DNA of 64,000 nucleotides from Hyaloraphidium curvatum. Its lineage: Eukaryota; Monoblepharomycota; Hyaloraphidiomycetes; Hyaloraphidiales; Hyaloraphidiaceae. Below, piece by piece: positions 20,716-30,651 of the stretch. The stretch lies in NCBI GenBank assembly GCA_025558095.1, contig JAIVFI010000010.1:62001-126000 (forward strand), written 5' to 3'. Numbering within the stretch: the first letter of the stretch is position 1; each line of letters starts with the position of its first letter. A program made the position numbers and the translations under genes. The notes under the pieces were generated by a model. It was not told the origin of the DNA and did not search any database. It saw only the letters and a program-made list of their open reading frames with translations.

Positions 20716-21252
20716 CGCGGCGGCGGGCGGCGGAGGGATGCGATGACCCGAGTGCGGCGGCGGGCAATCTCCGCGGGCGGCGCAGGGGTGGGCCGGTGGC
20801 GGGGTGATTCGGCGCGGCACTCACGGAGGATCGTCGGGCCGTTCCGCACGGTCCGCGTCGGCTGCGGGCGACAGACGCAAAGAACTGGACGGGCTCTGGA
20901 CGCCGATGGCGGACGGCTGACGCGGCTGCGCCTCTTTGCCGTGCTTGGAGAGCCGAGCTTGTGCCGAGGCGGCCCCGGGAGGACCGAGAGCTCCCGGCCC
21001 GTTTCCCCTATCTGCGGCCAGCTCAGCGCGCTCCGTGCCCCGGCAAGAGACCGTGCAGGCCATTGCTAGGCATTCGGAGCAGTCCCGCAAAGGATCCTTT
21101 AAAGGAGGACTCCTTTTGGTGGCACCCGCTCCCCGCTCCCCGCCATCTGTCGCCAGCTGTCTACCGGTGCTGCCCCAGAAACAGAAAAGCAAATCACTCC
21201 CGGGCTACCTAAGCACTCATCTGGAAAACTCTTTTGGAGCGGACAGCCGGCG
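20716..21252. other. Divergent promoter region between membrane protein and carrier genes
   Basis: 537 nt without a gene, between two divergent starts. It contains the two adjacent palindromes at 21089-21116 described separately. No other element was recognised. Confidence 0.4.
21089..21116. promoter_or_regulatory. Two adjacent palindromes upstream of the carrier gene
   Basis: Positions 21089-21100 read AAAGGATCCTTT, a perfect 12-nt palindrome. Immediately after, 21101-21116 read AAAGGAGGACTCCTTT, arms AAAGGAG/CTCCTTT around GA. Both share AAAGGA...TCCTTT half-sites and lie about 140 nt upstream of the carrier ATG. They could bind a dimeric regulator. No protein is known to me for them. Confidence 0.35.
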
Positions 21253-22428
21253 ATGGCAGCCACGACGGCCGCCGCCCCCGCCCCCCCGATCCCCGCCTCC
21301 CGCCATTCCTTCCTCCGCCGTCTTCTCACCTCGCACCCCGACCTGATCCACACCCTCTCCGGCGCCGCCGCCGGCGTCGCCTCCTCCCTCGTCACCAACC
21401 CCCTGGAGGTCGTCAAGATCCGCCTGCAGAACCGCTCCACGGGCGGCCCCCCGCCCTCGACCTGGGCCGCCCTCCGCGCCATCCTGGCCGCCGAGGGCAT
21501 CCGCGGGCTGTACCGCGGCTTCCCGCAGACGCTGATGGGCTACCTGCCCACGTGGGCCATCTACTTCTCCGCCTACGAGAGGTACAAGGACGCCTTTGCC
21601 GGCCTGTCGGGCCGCCCGCGCGACTCTTCCCCCGTGCACATCGCCGCCGCCGGCGCCGCGGGCGCGACCAACACCGTCGTGACCAACCCCATCTGGGTGC
21701 TCCGCACGCGCTTCATCGTGCAGTCCGCCGCCGCCCTCGGCTCGGGCCCCACACCCTACAGGTACACCTCGACGCTCGACGCCGTGCGGACCATCTGGCG
21801 CGACGAAGGCCCCGCGGCGTTCTACAAGGGCCTTGGCGCGTCGCTGCTGGGCACGCTGCACGTGGTGGTCATGTTCCCGCTGTACGAGCGGCTCCGCCGG
21901 ACCTTTGGCGCGGCGATGGGCGGCAGGCCGGGGGAAAAGGACCCCGCCGCCGCCGTGCTCGCCGCCTCGGCCCTGTCCAAGATGCTCGCGTCGGCCGTGA
22001 CCTACCCGCACGAGGTCGTCCGCACGCGGCTGCACACGCACGTGGCTTCCCCGCCCCCGGTGTCGGCGCCGGCGCCCGCGAGGTTCGACACGCTGGCGGT
22101 GTGGGGCGTCGCGCCGCGGTACGTCGGCGCCGTCGGCCTGCCGCACCCCTCGGGCGGCGCGCCGGAGCTCGTCCCGCGGTCGCCGGGGCTGCACCTCCCG
22201 CCGGAGCAGCCGCACCCCCAGCCCTTGCCCAAACCCCCCCCGGCGCACCAGGCGGGCAAGCTGACCATCCGCGCGCTGCTCGCGCAGATCCTGCACGACG
22301 AGGGGTGGAGGGGGCTGTACAGGGGGTTCGGGACCAACCTCGTCAAGACGGTGCCGGCGACGATGGTGACGATGCTGACGTACGAGGGGTGCCGCGCGTG
22401 GTTCGAGGGGGTGGTCAGGGGCGATTGA
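21253..22428 (+). CDS. Mitochondrial carrier, NAD+/FAD/folate/pyrimidine-nucleotide group
   Basis: 391 aa, intronless. The three carrier repeats carry the signatures PLEVVKIRLQ (50-59), NPIWVLRTRF (145-154) and YPHEVVRTRL (251-260). NPIWV in repeat 2 and YPHEVVRTR in repeat 3 are typical of the subgroup with yeast Ndt1/2 (NAD+), Flx1 (FAD), SLC25A32 and Rim2 (pyrimidine nucleotides); I cannot separate these by eye. It should span the inner mitochondrial membrane with six helices. Odd point: the matrix loop of repeat 3 carries a Pro-rich insertion of about 70 residues (262-335, e.g. GLHLPPEQPHPQPLPKPPPA), absent from usual carriers of about 300-330 aa. Lack of introns is also unusual beside its neighbours. 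Confidence 0.85.
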   Translation: MAATTAAAPAPPIPASRHSFLRRLLTSHPDLIHTLSGAAAGVASSLVTNPLEVVKIRLQNRSTGGPPPSTWAALRAILAAEGIRGLYRGFPQTLMGYLPTWAIYFSAYERYKDAFAGLSGRPRDSSPVHIAAAGAAGATNTVVTNPIWVLRTRFIVQSAAALGSGPTPYRYTSTLDAVRTIWRDEGPAAFYKGLGASLLGTLHVVVMFPLYERLRRTFGAAMGGRPGEKDPAAAVLAASALSKMLASAVTYPHEVVRTRLHTHVASPPPVSAPAPARFDTLAVWGVAPRYVGAVGLPHPSGGAPELVPRSPGLHLPPEQPHPQPLPKPPPAHQAGKLTIRALLAQILHDEGWRGLYRGFGTNLVKTVPATMVTMLTYEGCRAWFEGVVRGD

Positions 22429-22568
22429 GGGCAGGGGCGTCAGAGGAGGGAGGGTTCCCGGGCAGCGAGGGAGGTGTGCTCGTACACGGTCGCATGCATC
22501 GATAGATTGCGTCTCTTTCGGACCTCCCGTCCCGCATCCCGCCCCTCGGCGCGCGAAGCCGGTCCCCG

Positions 22569-24119
22569 CTACCCCGGACACACCGACCCCAGCGCGAACA
22601 CCACCCCCGCCCCGCGCAGCACCCCCCACAGCCCCACCGCGACGGTGACCGCCGTGACCGCCGCCGTCCGCACCGCCGCGTAATCCACCGGGAACCCGAG
22701 TATCCGCACCCTGAACCTAGCCAGCTCCGCCAGCCCCGCCAGCGCGCGCGCGCGCACCCCGCACGCAGCCAGCAGCTCCGCGTCGCCAGCCGCCAGCGCG
22801 GCGCCCTCGATCCCCGCGATCTCGGCCGCCGCGTCCGAGTACAGCTCCACGACCGACATGATCTGCGCGTTCCACCCGGCCATGATCAGCAGGTCCGTCA
22901 GGCCGAAGGCGAGCAGTTTGAGCACCAGGGCGAGCTGCCACGCCGCCACGCACCCCGCGGCGCCGTTGAGCGCGAACGCGGCGACGGCGCCGGAAAAGTA
23001 CGCGAGCAGGACGGTGCGGGTCATCCAGGCGGTATCGAAGGAGGAGGAGGCGGCGGAGCGGATGGATTCGCCGAGGAGGAGGAGGCGCGCGCCCGGGTCG
23101 GGGTCCGGGGCTGGGGCCCGGCGCGGGCGGGAGCGTACGGAGCAGGCGGGGGGATCCGAGGGGTCGGCATCGTTCGGGGAGGTGTGGGAGCCGCCCGTCG
23201 GTGCACCCAACTCGCGGATGACCTTCGAGACCACAATGGCCAGGGCGCGCTGGCGAAGGCGCGAGAGCAGCCCGAGCACCGGCGGCGTGGGGATCACGAA
23301 GCCGCGCAGCAGCCACGTGTACCCCTCGCCCAGGGGGAAGAAAGACAGCAGGGCCAGGGGGAAGGTCAGGGCCCAGGGACTGGCCCAGAAGGCCGAGGCG
23401 GCCGCCACGAAAGGCGTCCACAAAGCGAGGACGAGAAGGAGCAGGGTGACGATGCTCTGCACGCAGATGTCGAGGGCGCGGTACCACGAGTCGGCGGCCC
23501 ACACGTCGCCGGCGCAGCCCTTGCGCGGGCAGGGGCACGCCGGGTCGCCGTCTGTGTGGGCGACGAGCTCCGAGGGCGGGCCGGCAAGCAGCGCGCGGTA
23601 TCTCAGGATGGCGGCGGCGGGCAGGAATGAGGCGTCGGGTGACAGTGCCGACGTGGCCGCGCTCGAAACGGCGCCCCCGGCGAGCGCGGCGTAGAAATGG
23701 GCAAAGGCGCCCGCGGCGAGGCCGGCCGCCACGGCGGCGGTTCCGAGCCCGAACTGACGGGGCGGTGCGGCGGCGAAAACGGCAACGGCGGCGATTGCGG
23801 GGGCGACGAAGGCGAGGCCGACGGCGAACCGCCACGCTTGGACGTCGATGAAGCCCTGCCATTTCCCGCCGACGAAGGTCGCGCGCACAAGGAACGCGGT
23901 GAAGCGGTGCCCCGCGGCCGCGGACTCGGCGGCCAGCGCACGCGGCGGCAGCGGCACCCGCAGCGCAGCGGCCGGGTCCTCCGGCGGGCGCGACGCGAAC
24001 CGCCGCGGCGGCGGAGGTGGCCGCGGGAACAGCGCCGCCCACGCCGCAGGCGCAAACACCGTGTCGCTGCCGCGCTTGGCGTCCGCGTCGCTCGCAGGCG
24101 GGAACGCCGAGTCGTCCAT
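22569..24119 (-). CDS. Multi-pass membrane protein, unknown family
   Basis: 516 aa, single exon; start at MDDSAFPPASDADAKRGSDT (an in-frame Met lies 23 codons upstream). Hydrophobic segments near AVGLAFVAPAIAAVAVFAAA, TAAVAAGLAAGAFAHFYAAL, ICVQSIVTLLLLVLALWTPF, ALTFPLALLSFFPLGEGYTW, VLLAYFSGAVAAFALNGAAG, ALVLKLLAFGLTDLLIMAGW and VTAVTVAVGLWGVLRGAGVV suggest about seven to nine TM helices. A Cys cluster ACPCPRKGCAG sits in a loop after TM3 and a Pro/charged loop after TM5. No transporter signature was recognised. Its 3' end faces the carrier gene, stops 140 nt apart. Confidence 0.6.
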   Translation of the reverse strand: MDDSAFPPASDADAKRGSDTVFAPAAWAALFPRPPPPPRRFASRPPEDPAAALRVPLPPRALAAESAAAGHRFTAFLVRATFVGGKWQGFIDVQAWRFAVGLAFVAPAIAAVAVFAAAPPRQFGLGTAAVAAGLAAGAFAHFYAALAGGAVSSAATSALSPDASFLPAAAILRYRALLAGPPSELVAHTDGDPACPCPRKGCAGDVWAADSWYRALDICVQSIVTLLLLVLALWTPFVAAASAFWASPWALTFPLALLSFFPLGEGYTWLLRGFVIPTPPVLGLLSRLRQRALAIVVSKVIRELGAPTGGSHTSPNDADPSDPPACSVRSRPRRAPAPDPDPGARLLLLGESIRSAASSSFDTAWMTRTVLLAYFSGAVAAFALNGAAGCVAAWQLALVLKLLAFGLTDLLIMAGWNAQIMSVVELYSDAAAEIAGIEGAALAAGDAELLAACGVRARALAGLAELARFRVRILGFPVDYAAVRTAAVTAVTVAVGLWGVLRGAGVVFALGSVCPG

Positions 24120-24361
24120 TTCGCCCGCGGTCCGCGGGTCAGGTGCTCTCCCCGTCCCGTTGTTTACCGGACGCGTTGCTGGCGCCACCCCCTACTTGTA
24201 CTAAAGCGAACGGCAAAGGAATGCAAGAGCAAGGTGTCAGAAGGATGAAGATAATCCGCAGGGAAGGTTAATCGGCTGGATGCGGGATCGCGATGTTTGT
24301 GGGTTGGTTACGCAACCGCACTTCATCGTCTGCTGTCGATCCTGAACGAGCGGAGCCTGCG

Positions 24362-25371
24362 ATGCCCGTACATTCCACGTCCCTGTCCCTGCGCTTGGTG
24401 GCCGGCGTGCTCGCTCTGTTCGGCGTCGCGCTCCTCGCGCTTCCCGCGGTCGCGTCCCTCGCTTTGCGCCGCGGCCTCCTCTCCGGCGGCCTCCGCATGC
24501 GGCGCGGCCGGCCGTCGCTCATCGCCGAGCTCGTCGCCGCGTGGCGCGCGCTGTGCACCTTCCGGGGCGCGCTCGACGACCGCCTCGCGTGGCACCTCCT
24601 CGGCTGGGAGCTGCGCGCCGCCGTCGCGATCGCGCTGCTCGCCAAGACCGCGTGGCCCGCGCTGCCGCTGGCCGCGCCGGCGTACGTCGCGGCCGCACCG
24701 CCGCGTTCGACGCCTTTGTCGTCCGCGGGAGCCCGCGGCAGGTCGTCCTCCTCGGCGCAGGCTTCGACTGTCGCGCACACAGGCTCGCCACCCTGCCGCC
24801 GGCCACCGGCGTGTTCGAGGTCGACATGCCCGCCACGCAGGCCGCAAAGGCCGCCGCCGTGGCGGCCCTGCGCGCCGCCCGCCCCGCGCTCTTCCGCCGC
24901 CCGGCGTCCTCGATCCGCTACGTGCCCTGCGACTTTTCCCGCGGCTCCCCCGCCGACGCACTCGTTGCCGCCGGCTTCAATCCCCGCGAACCGGACACCG
25001 CCGTGCTCCTCGAGGGCGTGGCGCCGTACCTCGCGTGTGACGAGCTCCGCGCGACGCTCCTCGAAATCTCAAGGGCGATGGCCCCCGGCACCAGGTTCGC
25101 CATGAACGTGCTGGGCAAGGAGGCGACGAGGCCGGGCACGCTGCGCGCGCGGGCGCTGGGATGGATGGGCGAGGCGTTCAGGTTCGGGCTGGGCGAGGAG
25201 GAGGACCCCGCGGCGGTGTTCGGGCCGCTGGGGTTCCGCGTCGAGCGGTGCATGGACTTTGTCGAGGCCGCGAGGGAGTACCTGGGCGAGGCATACGCAC
25301 GGGAGACCGCCGGCGCCCCGGCGGGGCGGCTGGTCTTCATGTGCGTGGAAGGATCCAAGAAGCAAGGGTAG
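24362..25371 (+). pseudogene. LCMT/PPM-type SAM-dependent methyltransferase with a one-base frameshift
   Basis: The N-terminal part (frame of ATG 24362) runs to about 24687 with a signal-anchor-like helix (LRLVAGVLALFGVALLALPA). The methyltransferase core is in another frame from about 24690 to 25371: RTAAFDAF, SAM-binding VVLLGAGFDCRAHRL, FEVDMPATQAAKAAAV, TAVLLEGVAPYL and FAMNVLGKE. The core is typical of the leucine-carboxyl-methyltransferase/PPM family. At GTCGCGGCCGCACC (near 24687) one extra base would join YVAA to RTAAFD perfectly, and no AG acceptor is available for an intron. Either the gene is broken or one base was lost in sequencing a GC-rich NotI-like site. Everything else looks intact. 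Confidence 0.65.
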
Positions 25372-25481
25372 GATCGGCAGCGATCCGTGCTCCAAAGCTG
25401 ACGCGAAGCGTCGCCCCGTGTGCCAAAAGACTGAGGGAACAGACGCTCAGTAGAACACTCCAGACCGGGGAGAGCGAAGGC

Positions 25482-27218
25482 CTAATCCACCACCGGCCCC
25501 TTGCCCACCACTGTCCACCCGCACCTCCTCGCCGCCGGCCCCTTCTTCCCCACCGCCGCATACCTGCCCCCTGCGCCCTTGACCAGCCCGCTCCACACGC
25601 CTTTATCCTCCACCCTCCCGCCGAACCCGCTCTTCAAATGGCACACGTCCCCCCCGTCCATGCTCCACATCGTGCACGGCCCGCGGGCCGGCAGCCTGCC
25701 TACCGGCTCTGCGGTGCGGTTGTGGAACCCGCCCACGGGCACCCGCACCCTGATCCGCCCCGGGGTGCGCACCGCCGCGCACGCGGCCGCGCAGAGCACC
25801 GCCAGCGCCGCGCGGCGGTGCAGGTGCGGGTCGAACCGGAACTTTGGCCTCAGCTCCGCCAGCCCGTCGAGCAGCCTCCTGTCCAGCTGCGGGAGAGAGC
25901 GTTCCCCCCGCAGCGCCGTGTCGAGCATCCCCTTGGCGTACAGGTCGAACTCGTCGGTGCCCATCCCCGGCGGCGCGCGGGAGAGCGAGACGGTGTCCTG
26001 CCCGGGCCGGTTGGCGTCCTTCTCGATGCGGTGCCCGGGGGCATCGACGCCCGCGAAGCTCGGCGAGAAGGCGTGCCACAGATCGGCATTCGTCACGAAG
26101 TGCTTCGCCCCCTCCGCGGTCTCGAGCGCGCGCAGGGCGCGGAAGAGGTGCGGGGGAACGTGGTGCACAGAGAGCGCGAGGTCGCACGCGCGGGGGTAGG
26201 ATTCCCACATGAGCAACGGATCGAGGTGCATCCGCGGGGGCAGGCCGGCCCAGGTCAGCTGGATGCCTGCGAGGGACATCCAGGAAGCGACGCGGAGGTC
26301 CCCGCTGAAGCAGGTGGCGTGCTTCATCGCAACCTCCAGGGCAGGGAGCGCGCGGAGCACGGCGCCGCGGGAAAGGATGATCCCCGTGCCGCCGTGCGCA
26401 AACACCACGTTCTGTGGGCAGGCGCCGGTGTGCGCGCGGCCGAGGTAGTGCGGTTCCGAGTGGTTCAGCGTGGCGAGGTGCCGCGAGAGGGTGGGGAGGA
26501 AGGGGTACGCGTCGTCGTCGAACATGAGGAACCAGCGCGCGCCGGGGTGCCGGTTGAAGAGCTCGGCAAAGGCGGGGAGGTGCTTGGCGGCGTCGGCGTC
26601 CCAGCCGGTGGGGGGGGCTGCCCCGTGAGGCGGCTCCGGGGCGTCCGCGTCCGGCCCGTCCTTTGCAGCCATTCCGGCCGCGTCGGACAATGCCTCGCTC
26701 CCCTCGACCGCCTTCCTTCTGAGCCGCTCCCACTCGCCCGGTGCCCAGCTTTCGCGGTGCAGCACGTGGATCTCCCGGTCCGCTCTCCGCCCCGCATCCC
26801 CGACCACGTCGACCGCCCGAAACGCCTTCCCCGCCGTCCTCACAATAAAGTCCCTTCCCCCCCTTCCAATCAGAGCCTTCCCCTTTCCCGCCTCCTCGAA
26901 CGCCCCCGCGAACCCGTCCGCAACCACCGACCCGCCGAACTCCCCGCCGCCGTCGGCGACCAGCAGCAGGCCGCACAGGTCGCGAGCGTACGTCGACAAA
27001 ACGGGCGGCAGCCGCCACCGCGCGACGGCCCGGCCGGTCTTGACGGCCACGGCGAGCTGCGGGAAGTGGCAGCCGCGTCGGTGCGCGGCGGACGCGTTCC
27101 GGGCGCCCTTCGACGCGCTCCGTGTGGGGAACGCGAGCCAGAGGCAGGACGCGAGGACAATGGAAAAGAACAGGGAGCGGAGGGCGGGCTTGGAGCCGAG
27201 CCAGGGTGCTTGGAGCAT
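25482..27218 (-). CDS. Fringe/GT31-like type II membrane glycosyltransferase
   Basis: 578 aa, single exon. N-terminal signal-anchor LRSLFFSIVLASCLWLAF (about 13-30) predicts a Golgi type II protein. The catalytic region has FAELFNRHPGARWFLMFDDD (acidic metal-binding motif at 234-236), AYPFLPTLSRHLATLN, FAHGGTGIILSRGAVL and SGDLRVASWMSLAGIQL, the order found in fringe and core-1 galactosyltransferase-like GT31 proteins (DxD, then GGAG and ED-like segments). It probably adds a sugar to secreted or wall glycoproteins using a nucleotide sugar. The C-terminal part (PKFRFDPHLHRRAALAVLCA onward) is lineage-specific. A long open frame on the opposite strand is a composition artefact. Confidence 0.75.
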   Translation of the reverse strand: MLQAPWLGSKPALRSLFFSIVLASCLWLAFPTRSASKGARNASAAHRRGCHFPQLAVAVKTGRAVARWRLPPVLSTYARDLCGLLLVADGGGEFGGSVVADGFAGAFEEAGKGKALIGRGGRDFIVRTAGKAFRAVDVVGDAGRRADREIHVLHRESWAPGEWERLRRKAVEGSEALSDAAGMAAKDGPDADAPEPPHGAAPPTGWDADAAKHLPAFAELFNRHPGARWFLMFDDDAYPFLPTLSRHLATLNHSEPHYLGRAHTGACPQNVVFAHGGTGIILSRGAVLRALPALEVAMKHATCFSGDLRVASWMSLAGIQLTWAGLPPRMHLDPLLMWESYPRACDLALSVHHVPPHLFRALRALETAEGAKHFVTNADLWHAFSPSFAGVDAPGHRIEKDANRPGQDTVSLSRAPPGMGTDEFDLYAKGMLDTALRGERSLPQLDRRLLDGLAELRPKFRFDPHLHRRAALAVLCAAACAAVRTPGRIRVRVPVGGFHNRTAEPVGRLPARGPCTMWSMDGGDVCHLKSGFGGRVEDKGVWSGLVKGAGGRYAAVGKKGPAARRCGWTVVGKGPVVD

Positions 27219-28383
27219 GGCATTGGGATTCGGGAGGTCGGTGCTTCGTCGTCACTTGACTCCGCGCCGCCCAACTGCCCACCTTGCGCCCCGCACCCAC
27301 TGCTTCGGAACAGCCAGTTCAAATCATTCTGAGGCAGTAGTCGAAGAACTAGTTGAAGTAAAGCGGTGCAACTTTGTTATGTTGGGTGGCTTTATTGTAT
27401 TGGATGGGTGTCCTTCGGTATGTATTTGACATCCACCTTTCTACCCTTCCTGGCGACGGCCGAGAGTAGCTGCGGCGGTAAGTGTAGGCGATGTGAAAAG
27501 GATTGAATGGGATCTATTTGCCAAGCGTGGAAATGGAGAGGGAATGTGTCCGTGGAATGCCAAGGGTCGCTCGGGGGTTCGTGGAAAGCGCCGTCACGTC
27601 TGCGTGAGCTGAAACAGCCCACCCCATCGGCAGACGGAGCCGCGCCGTTAAGCCGGCGCCGACAAGCGAACAAGAGCAATCCGTTTGGAGCAGGATAGAG
27701 CAAGGGAACGTACCGGTACGCCCGACAGCCCGGCGTCGGTGGCGGCGGCGACCCGGAAGACCGAAGACCCCGAACCAAGCGCGTGCGAAAAAGTACTAAC
27801 CTGGTGATTGTTGGTTGGGAACATGATGGCCGAGGCGGCGGTGGTTGATGGTGATGGGGAGGGCGGGCGGAAACGGTGAGTGGGGTTCTTGGCAGGTCAG
27901 GTCGGCGGGCCGTTGCTGCCAGTGACGGGCTGGCGGGCTCGTGGAGATGCGGGCGCGGAGCTGGCTGGGCGCGTGCGGGGAAGAGAGGTGGCAGCTGGCA
28001 GGCGTGAGGGGCGATGATAGGCAACCCAGTCGGAGGCGGAGGGGACCCCGTCGGAGCGTCGGGGCCGCCTTGAGGCGGGCCCTGAGATCAAAGCAAAGGC
28101 TAAACGATGAGCAAGGTTTCACAGATCGGGCTGTGTTGGCCAGCAGTACGGCCTGTAGTCAGGCAGAGGCGCACGGGGAGATCAGCAGGAGGCAAGCATG
28201 GAGCGGTAGCAACAAATCATAGCATTGAGGAGATATGTGCAAAGCATGAGCATGGAATACACGAAGTCTGAGCCGCAGTAGAAGCAAGAAGAGGAGCTGA
28301 CGTGCACACCGGCCCGGTGGGCGGGAGAGGCGAGGGTCCCGCCCACCAGGCCGGTGGGGGGACCCGCGGCACCCCACGTGAAA
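27219..28383. other. Gene-free, lower-GC stretch beside the reverse transcriptase
   Basis: About 1.16 kb with no protein-like ORF. GC is visibly lower than in the surrounding genes, and it runs directly into the 3' end of the reverse transcriptase, so it may be the downstream part of that element. No terminal repeat, tRNA or satellite was found by eye. Confidence 0.45.
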
Positions 28384-30472
28384 CTAGCGGGAAGTTGCCG
28401 CATTGAGCGCATCACGCAAGGTGCGACGGGTCCGAGAGCGAGCAAAGAAGCCGAGGAGCGCGGCACCAGGCTGAATCTTGGTCCAAGCTCGGTCAAATGC
28501 ACGTAAAACCAGTGCGACGGGGTAGGAGCGCGTTGCGACGTAGTGCATCGCGGAGCGAAGCAAGGCGGCGACAAAGTCCTCGCGGCGGGTAGAACGGTCG
28601 TGGATTGCACGAAAGCGGGCCACCACGGTGTGGAGGAATAGGGAGCGTGGGTAGGGGGTGTCGAAGTCCGGCAGTGCGTTGACCGGAAAGGTAAAGAGGT
28701 CACGTTTGTTGAAGTGGCGTGCGTGCACTCGCAGATCCGGGGCGATCCATACAGTGCAGTCTAGGTAGTTGGCGGTGACATCCGAGCTGTTGCTGCGCTC
28801 CAGATCAAGGCCAATTTCGCGGAAGTAGGGCGCAACGATAGCCATGAAGTCCTCGTGGCGGAACCCGAAGACGTGAATGTTGTCCATGAGGCGCTTCCAA
28901 ACGTGGGAGAGCCGGGGGAGGGAGACGCGCTCGCTAAGGAAGATCCGTAGCTCCACACGGAGGAGGACGAGTGTGGCAATCTGCGGACTCGAGTGGCCAC
29001 CTTGCGGGATTCCGAGGATCTGATGCAGGAGGCAGTCCCCAAGCGTAGCGTATGTGAAGTCCAGGATGATGTCGAGAAGGATCATGAGCTTGTCCGCGTT
29101 GTAGTACACCGAGCGGTTGACGAGGAACGGGGCGTCGTCGGAGGACACCCACTCGGCTAGGACATCACGCACTCCATGACCGGTTGTGGGTAACAACGAT
29201 GTAGCGACCCGCATAACGATCGTGGGTGAACACAAAGTCGAGCATCTGTCGAACGTGGGAGCGTACGATGTTGTGGCGCAGCGTGTTGTAGAGGTTGGCG
29301 ACGTCGTAGGAGTTTGCCGCCGTCGAGTATTTCGGCATTGTCGAGACGAAGTCTGCTCCGTTCGACACCAGCGTGAAGGCGTCAAGATAGGGAAACGTCA
29401 CGGGGAGCAGTTCCTTGAGAGTCGTCGTCACCAATTGGAGCGCTGCTCCGAGTATCAGGTCCGGCTTGTGCGTCAAGACCTTGGTCATGGCACAGATTGG
29501 GCGCAGTTTGTACGGCGTCTTGTGCAGTTTCAGCGTACCATACAAGCGGCCCATCACCGGTTCGGCGCGCAGGAGCGGGGTGCCGAGGGATTCAAGTCGG
29601 CCATCAAGGCGTGCCACAATCTCCGTAGGGCTGTCATCCACGACGGTGTACGAAGGCGAGTCCATGAAGATGGCATGGAGCAGATCCCCATAGAGGCGAG
29701 GGCACACAAAACCCCACACCTGATTGGCGGCCTTGTCCACGTTGGTATTGACGATCTTTGAGCAGAACGACCTGAGCTCCCGATTGACACGCTTCTGCTC
29801 CGCGACGGAAAAGCGAAGAGCACGTTCCGGGATGTAGGACTTGGCCGTGTCGCGCAGAAAAACTGCGAGGTTCTCAGACCACGAAAGGAGTGTGGTGCGG
29901 GTATCCATAGGCATCGTTGGGGTGATGAGCGACTGAGTCGCCAGTTGTAGAGAGCCAGTGAGCACGGCGGCCTCTTCATCGACGTCGGCATCCACCGCAG
30001 GTCGGTGATTAGGTTTGCGCGCGAAGCAGCGGCGCAGTAGGAGCGTCGGCAGGAAGCTGAGGTCGTTGGTGCAGAGGTGACGGCCATATGTGGCCACGTC
30101 TTGGTGCACATGGGCATCCGAAAGGTGCAGCGACGCACAAGGGCATGGAAAGTCCGCACGCTGCGCAGCCCAGTCCGCGGGGCACATCTTATCAATCCAG
30201 GAGTAATGATTGAAGAGGGAGCGGTGGAGAGGTGCGGGGTATGACACGATGGGTCCGATGGTTTCGCCCGGCATCGGCAGCGGATGTCGACGGATGTAGC
30301 CTTGCGCCTTGTCGATGAGGAAGGCCATCGCGTATGATTTGCACTCGATCCCGACGGCCAGGCTCGGCGGCGTCCATTTGCGAGGAGGTGGCGGTGGAGG
30401 GCCCTGAGCAAAATAGAGGATGGGTAATAATACGTCTATGAGCTCCCCAGCAGCATTGTCCCCCCAGAACAA
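28384..30472 (-). mobile_element. Penelope-type retroelement remnant
   Basis: Bounds are those of the reverse transcriptase coding region only; the true element ends are unknown. It sits in a lower-GC island (about 27.3-30.6 kb) between a glycosyltransferase and duplication copy B. No GIY-YIG endonuclease motif, LTR or target-site duplication was recognised. Penelope-like elements lacking an endonuclease exist in fungi. Confidence 0.5.
28384..30472 (-). CDS. Reverse transcriptase (Penelope-like), two overlapping frames
   Basis: Frame 1 (30472-29165) holds a Cys/His segment (FPCPCASLHLSDAHVH, GRHLCTNDLSFLPTLLLRRC), then YGTLKLHKTPYKLRPIC and motif A SYDVANLYNTLRHN. Frame 2 (overlapping, to 28384) continues with FLVNRSVYYNADK, motif B LGIPQGGHSSPQIATLVLL and motif C RLMDNIHVFG. 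The KxHK...LRPI block and DVxxLYxTL place it nearer Penelope-like RTs than LTR or LINE RTs. Motif C has DN where active RTs have DD, so catalysis may be lost. The switch near 29165-29230 could be a frameshift or a short intron (GTCGCT...CCTAG). No ATG was found at the extreme N-terminus; the start is unresolved. Confidence 0.75.
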
Positions 30473-30651
30473 CGTTCGAAAAGTAGCTACGCCAAAACAC
30501 GATAGCGCCTCAATACACGTTTTTGTCGACGGAACGAATTCAAAGCAAAGACCCGAACGAAAGTCCTCAGTGTCCCGGCGTGGAAGCGGAAGGCGCCACG
30601 GTTACGCGATTGTGTAACCTTATCCGCCCAGCGCACGTTCGGCGATGCATG

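Noticed and set aside
25161-27332. 723-codon open frame opposite the glycosyltransferase
   Set aside because: Antisense to a gene with recognisable GT31 motifs; composition and position explain it.
27392-28024. 210-codon minus-strand frame in the gene-free stretch
   Set aside because: Pro/His/Arg-rich, no domain, no splice-supported extension, and lower GC than real genes here.
28384-30472. Group II intron or LTR-retrotransposon origin for the reverse transcriptase
   Set aside because: No maturase, integrase, protease, RNase H or LTR is visible, and the KxHK...LRPI block fits Penelope-type RTs better.
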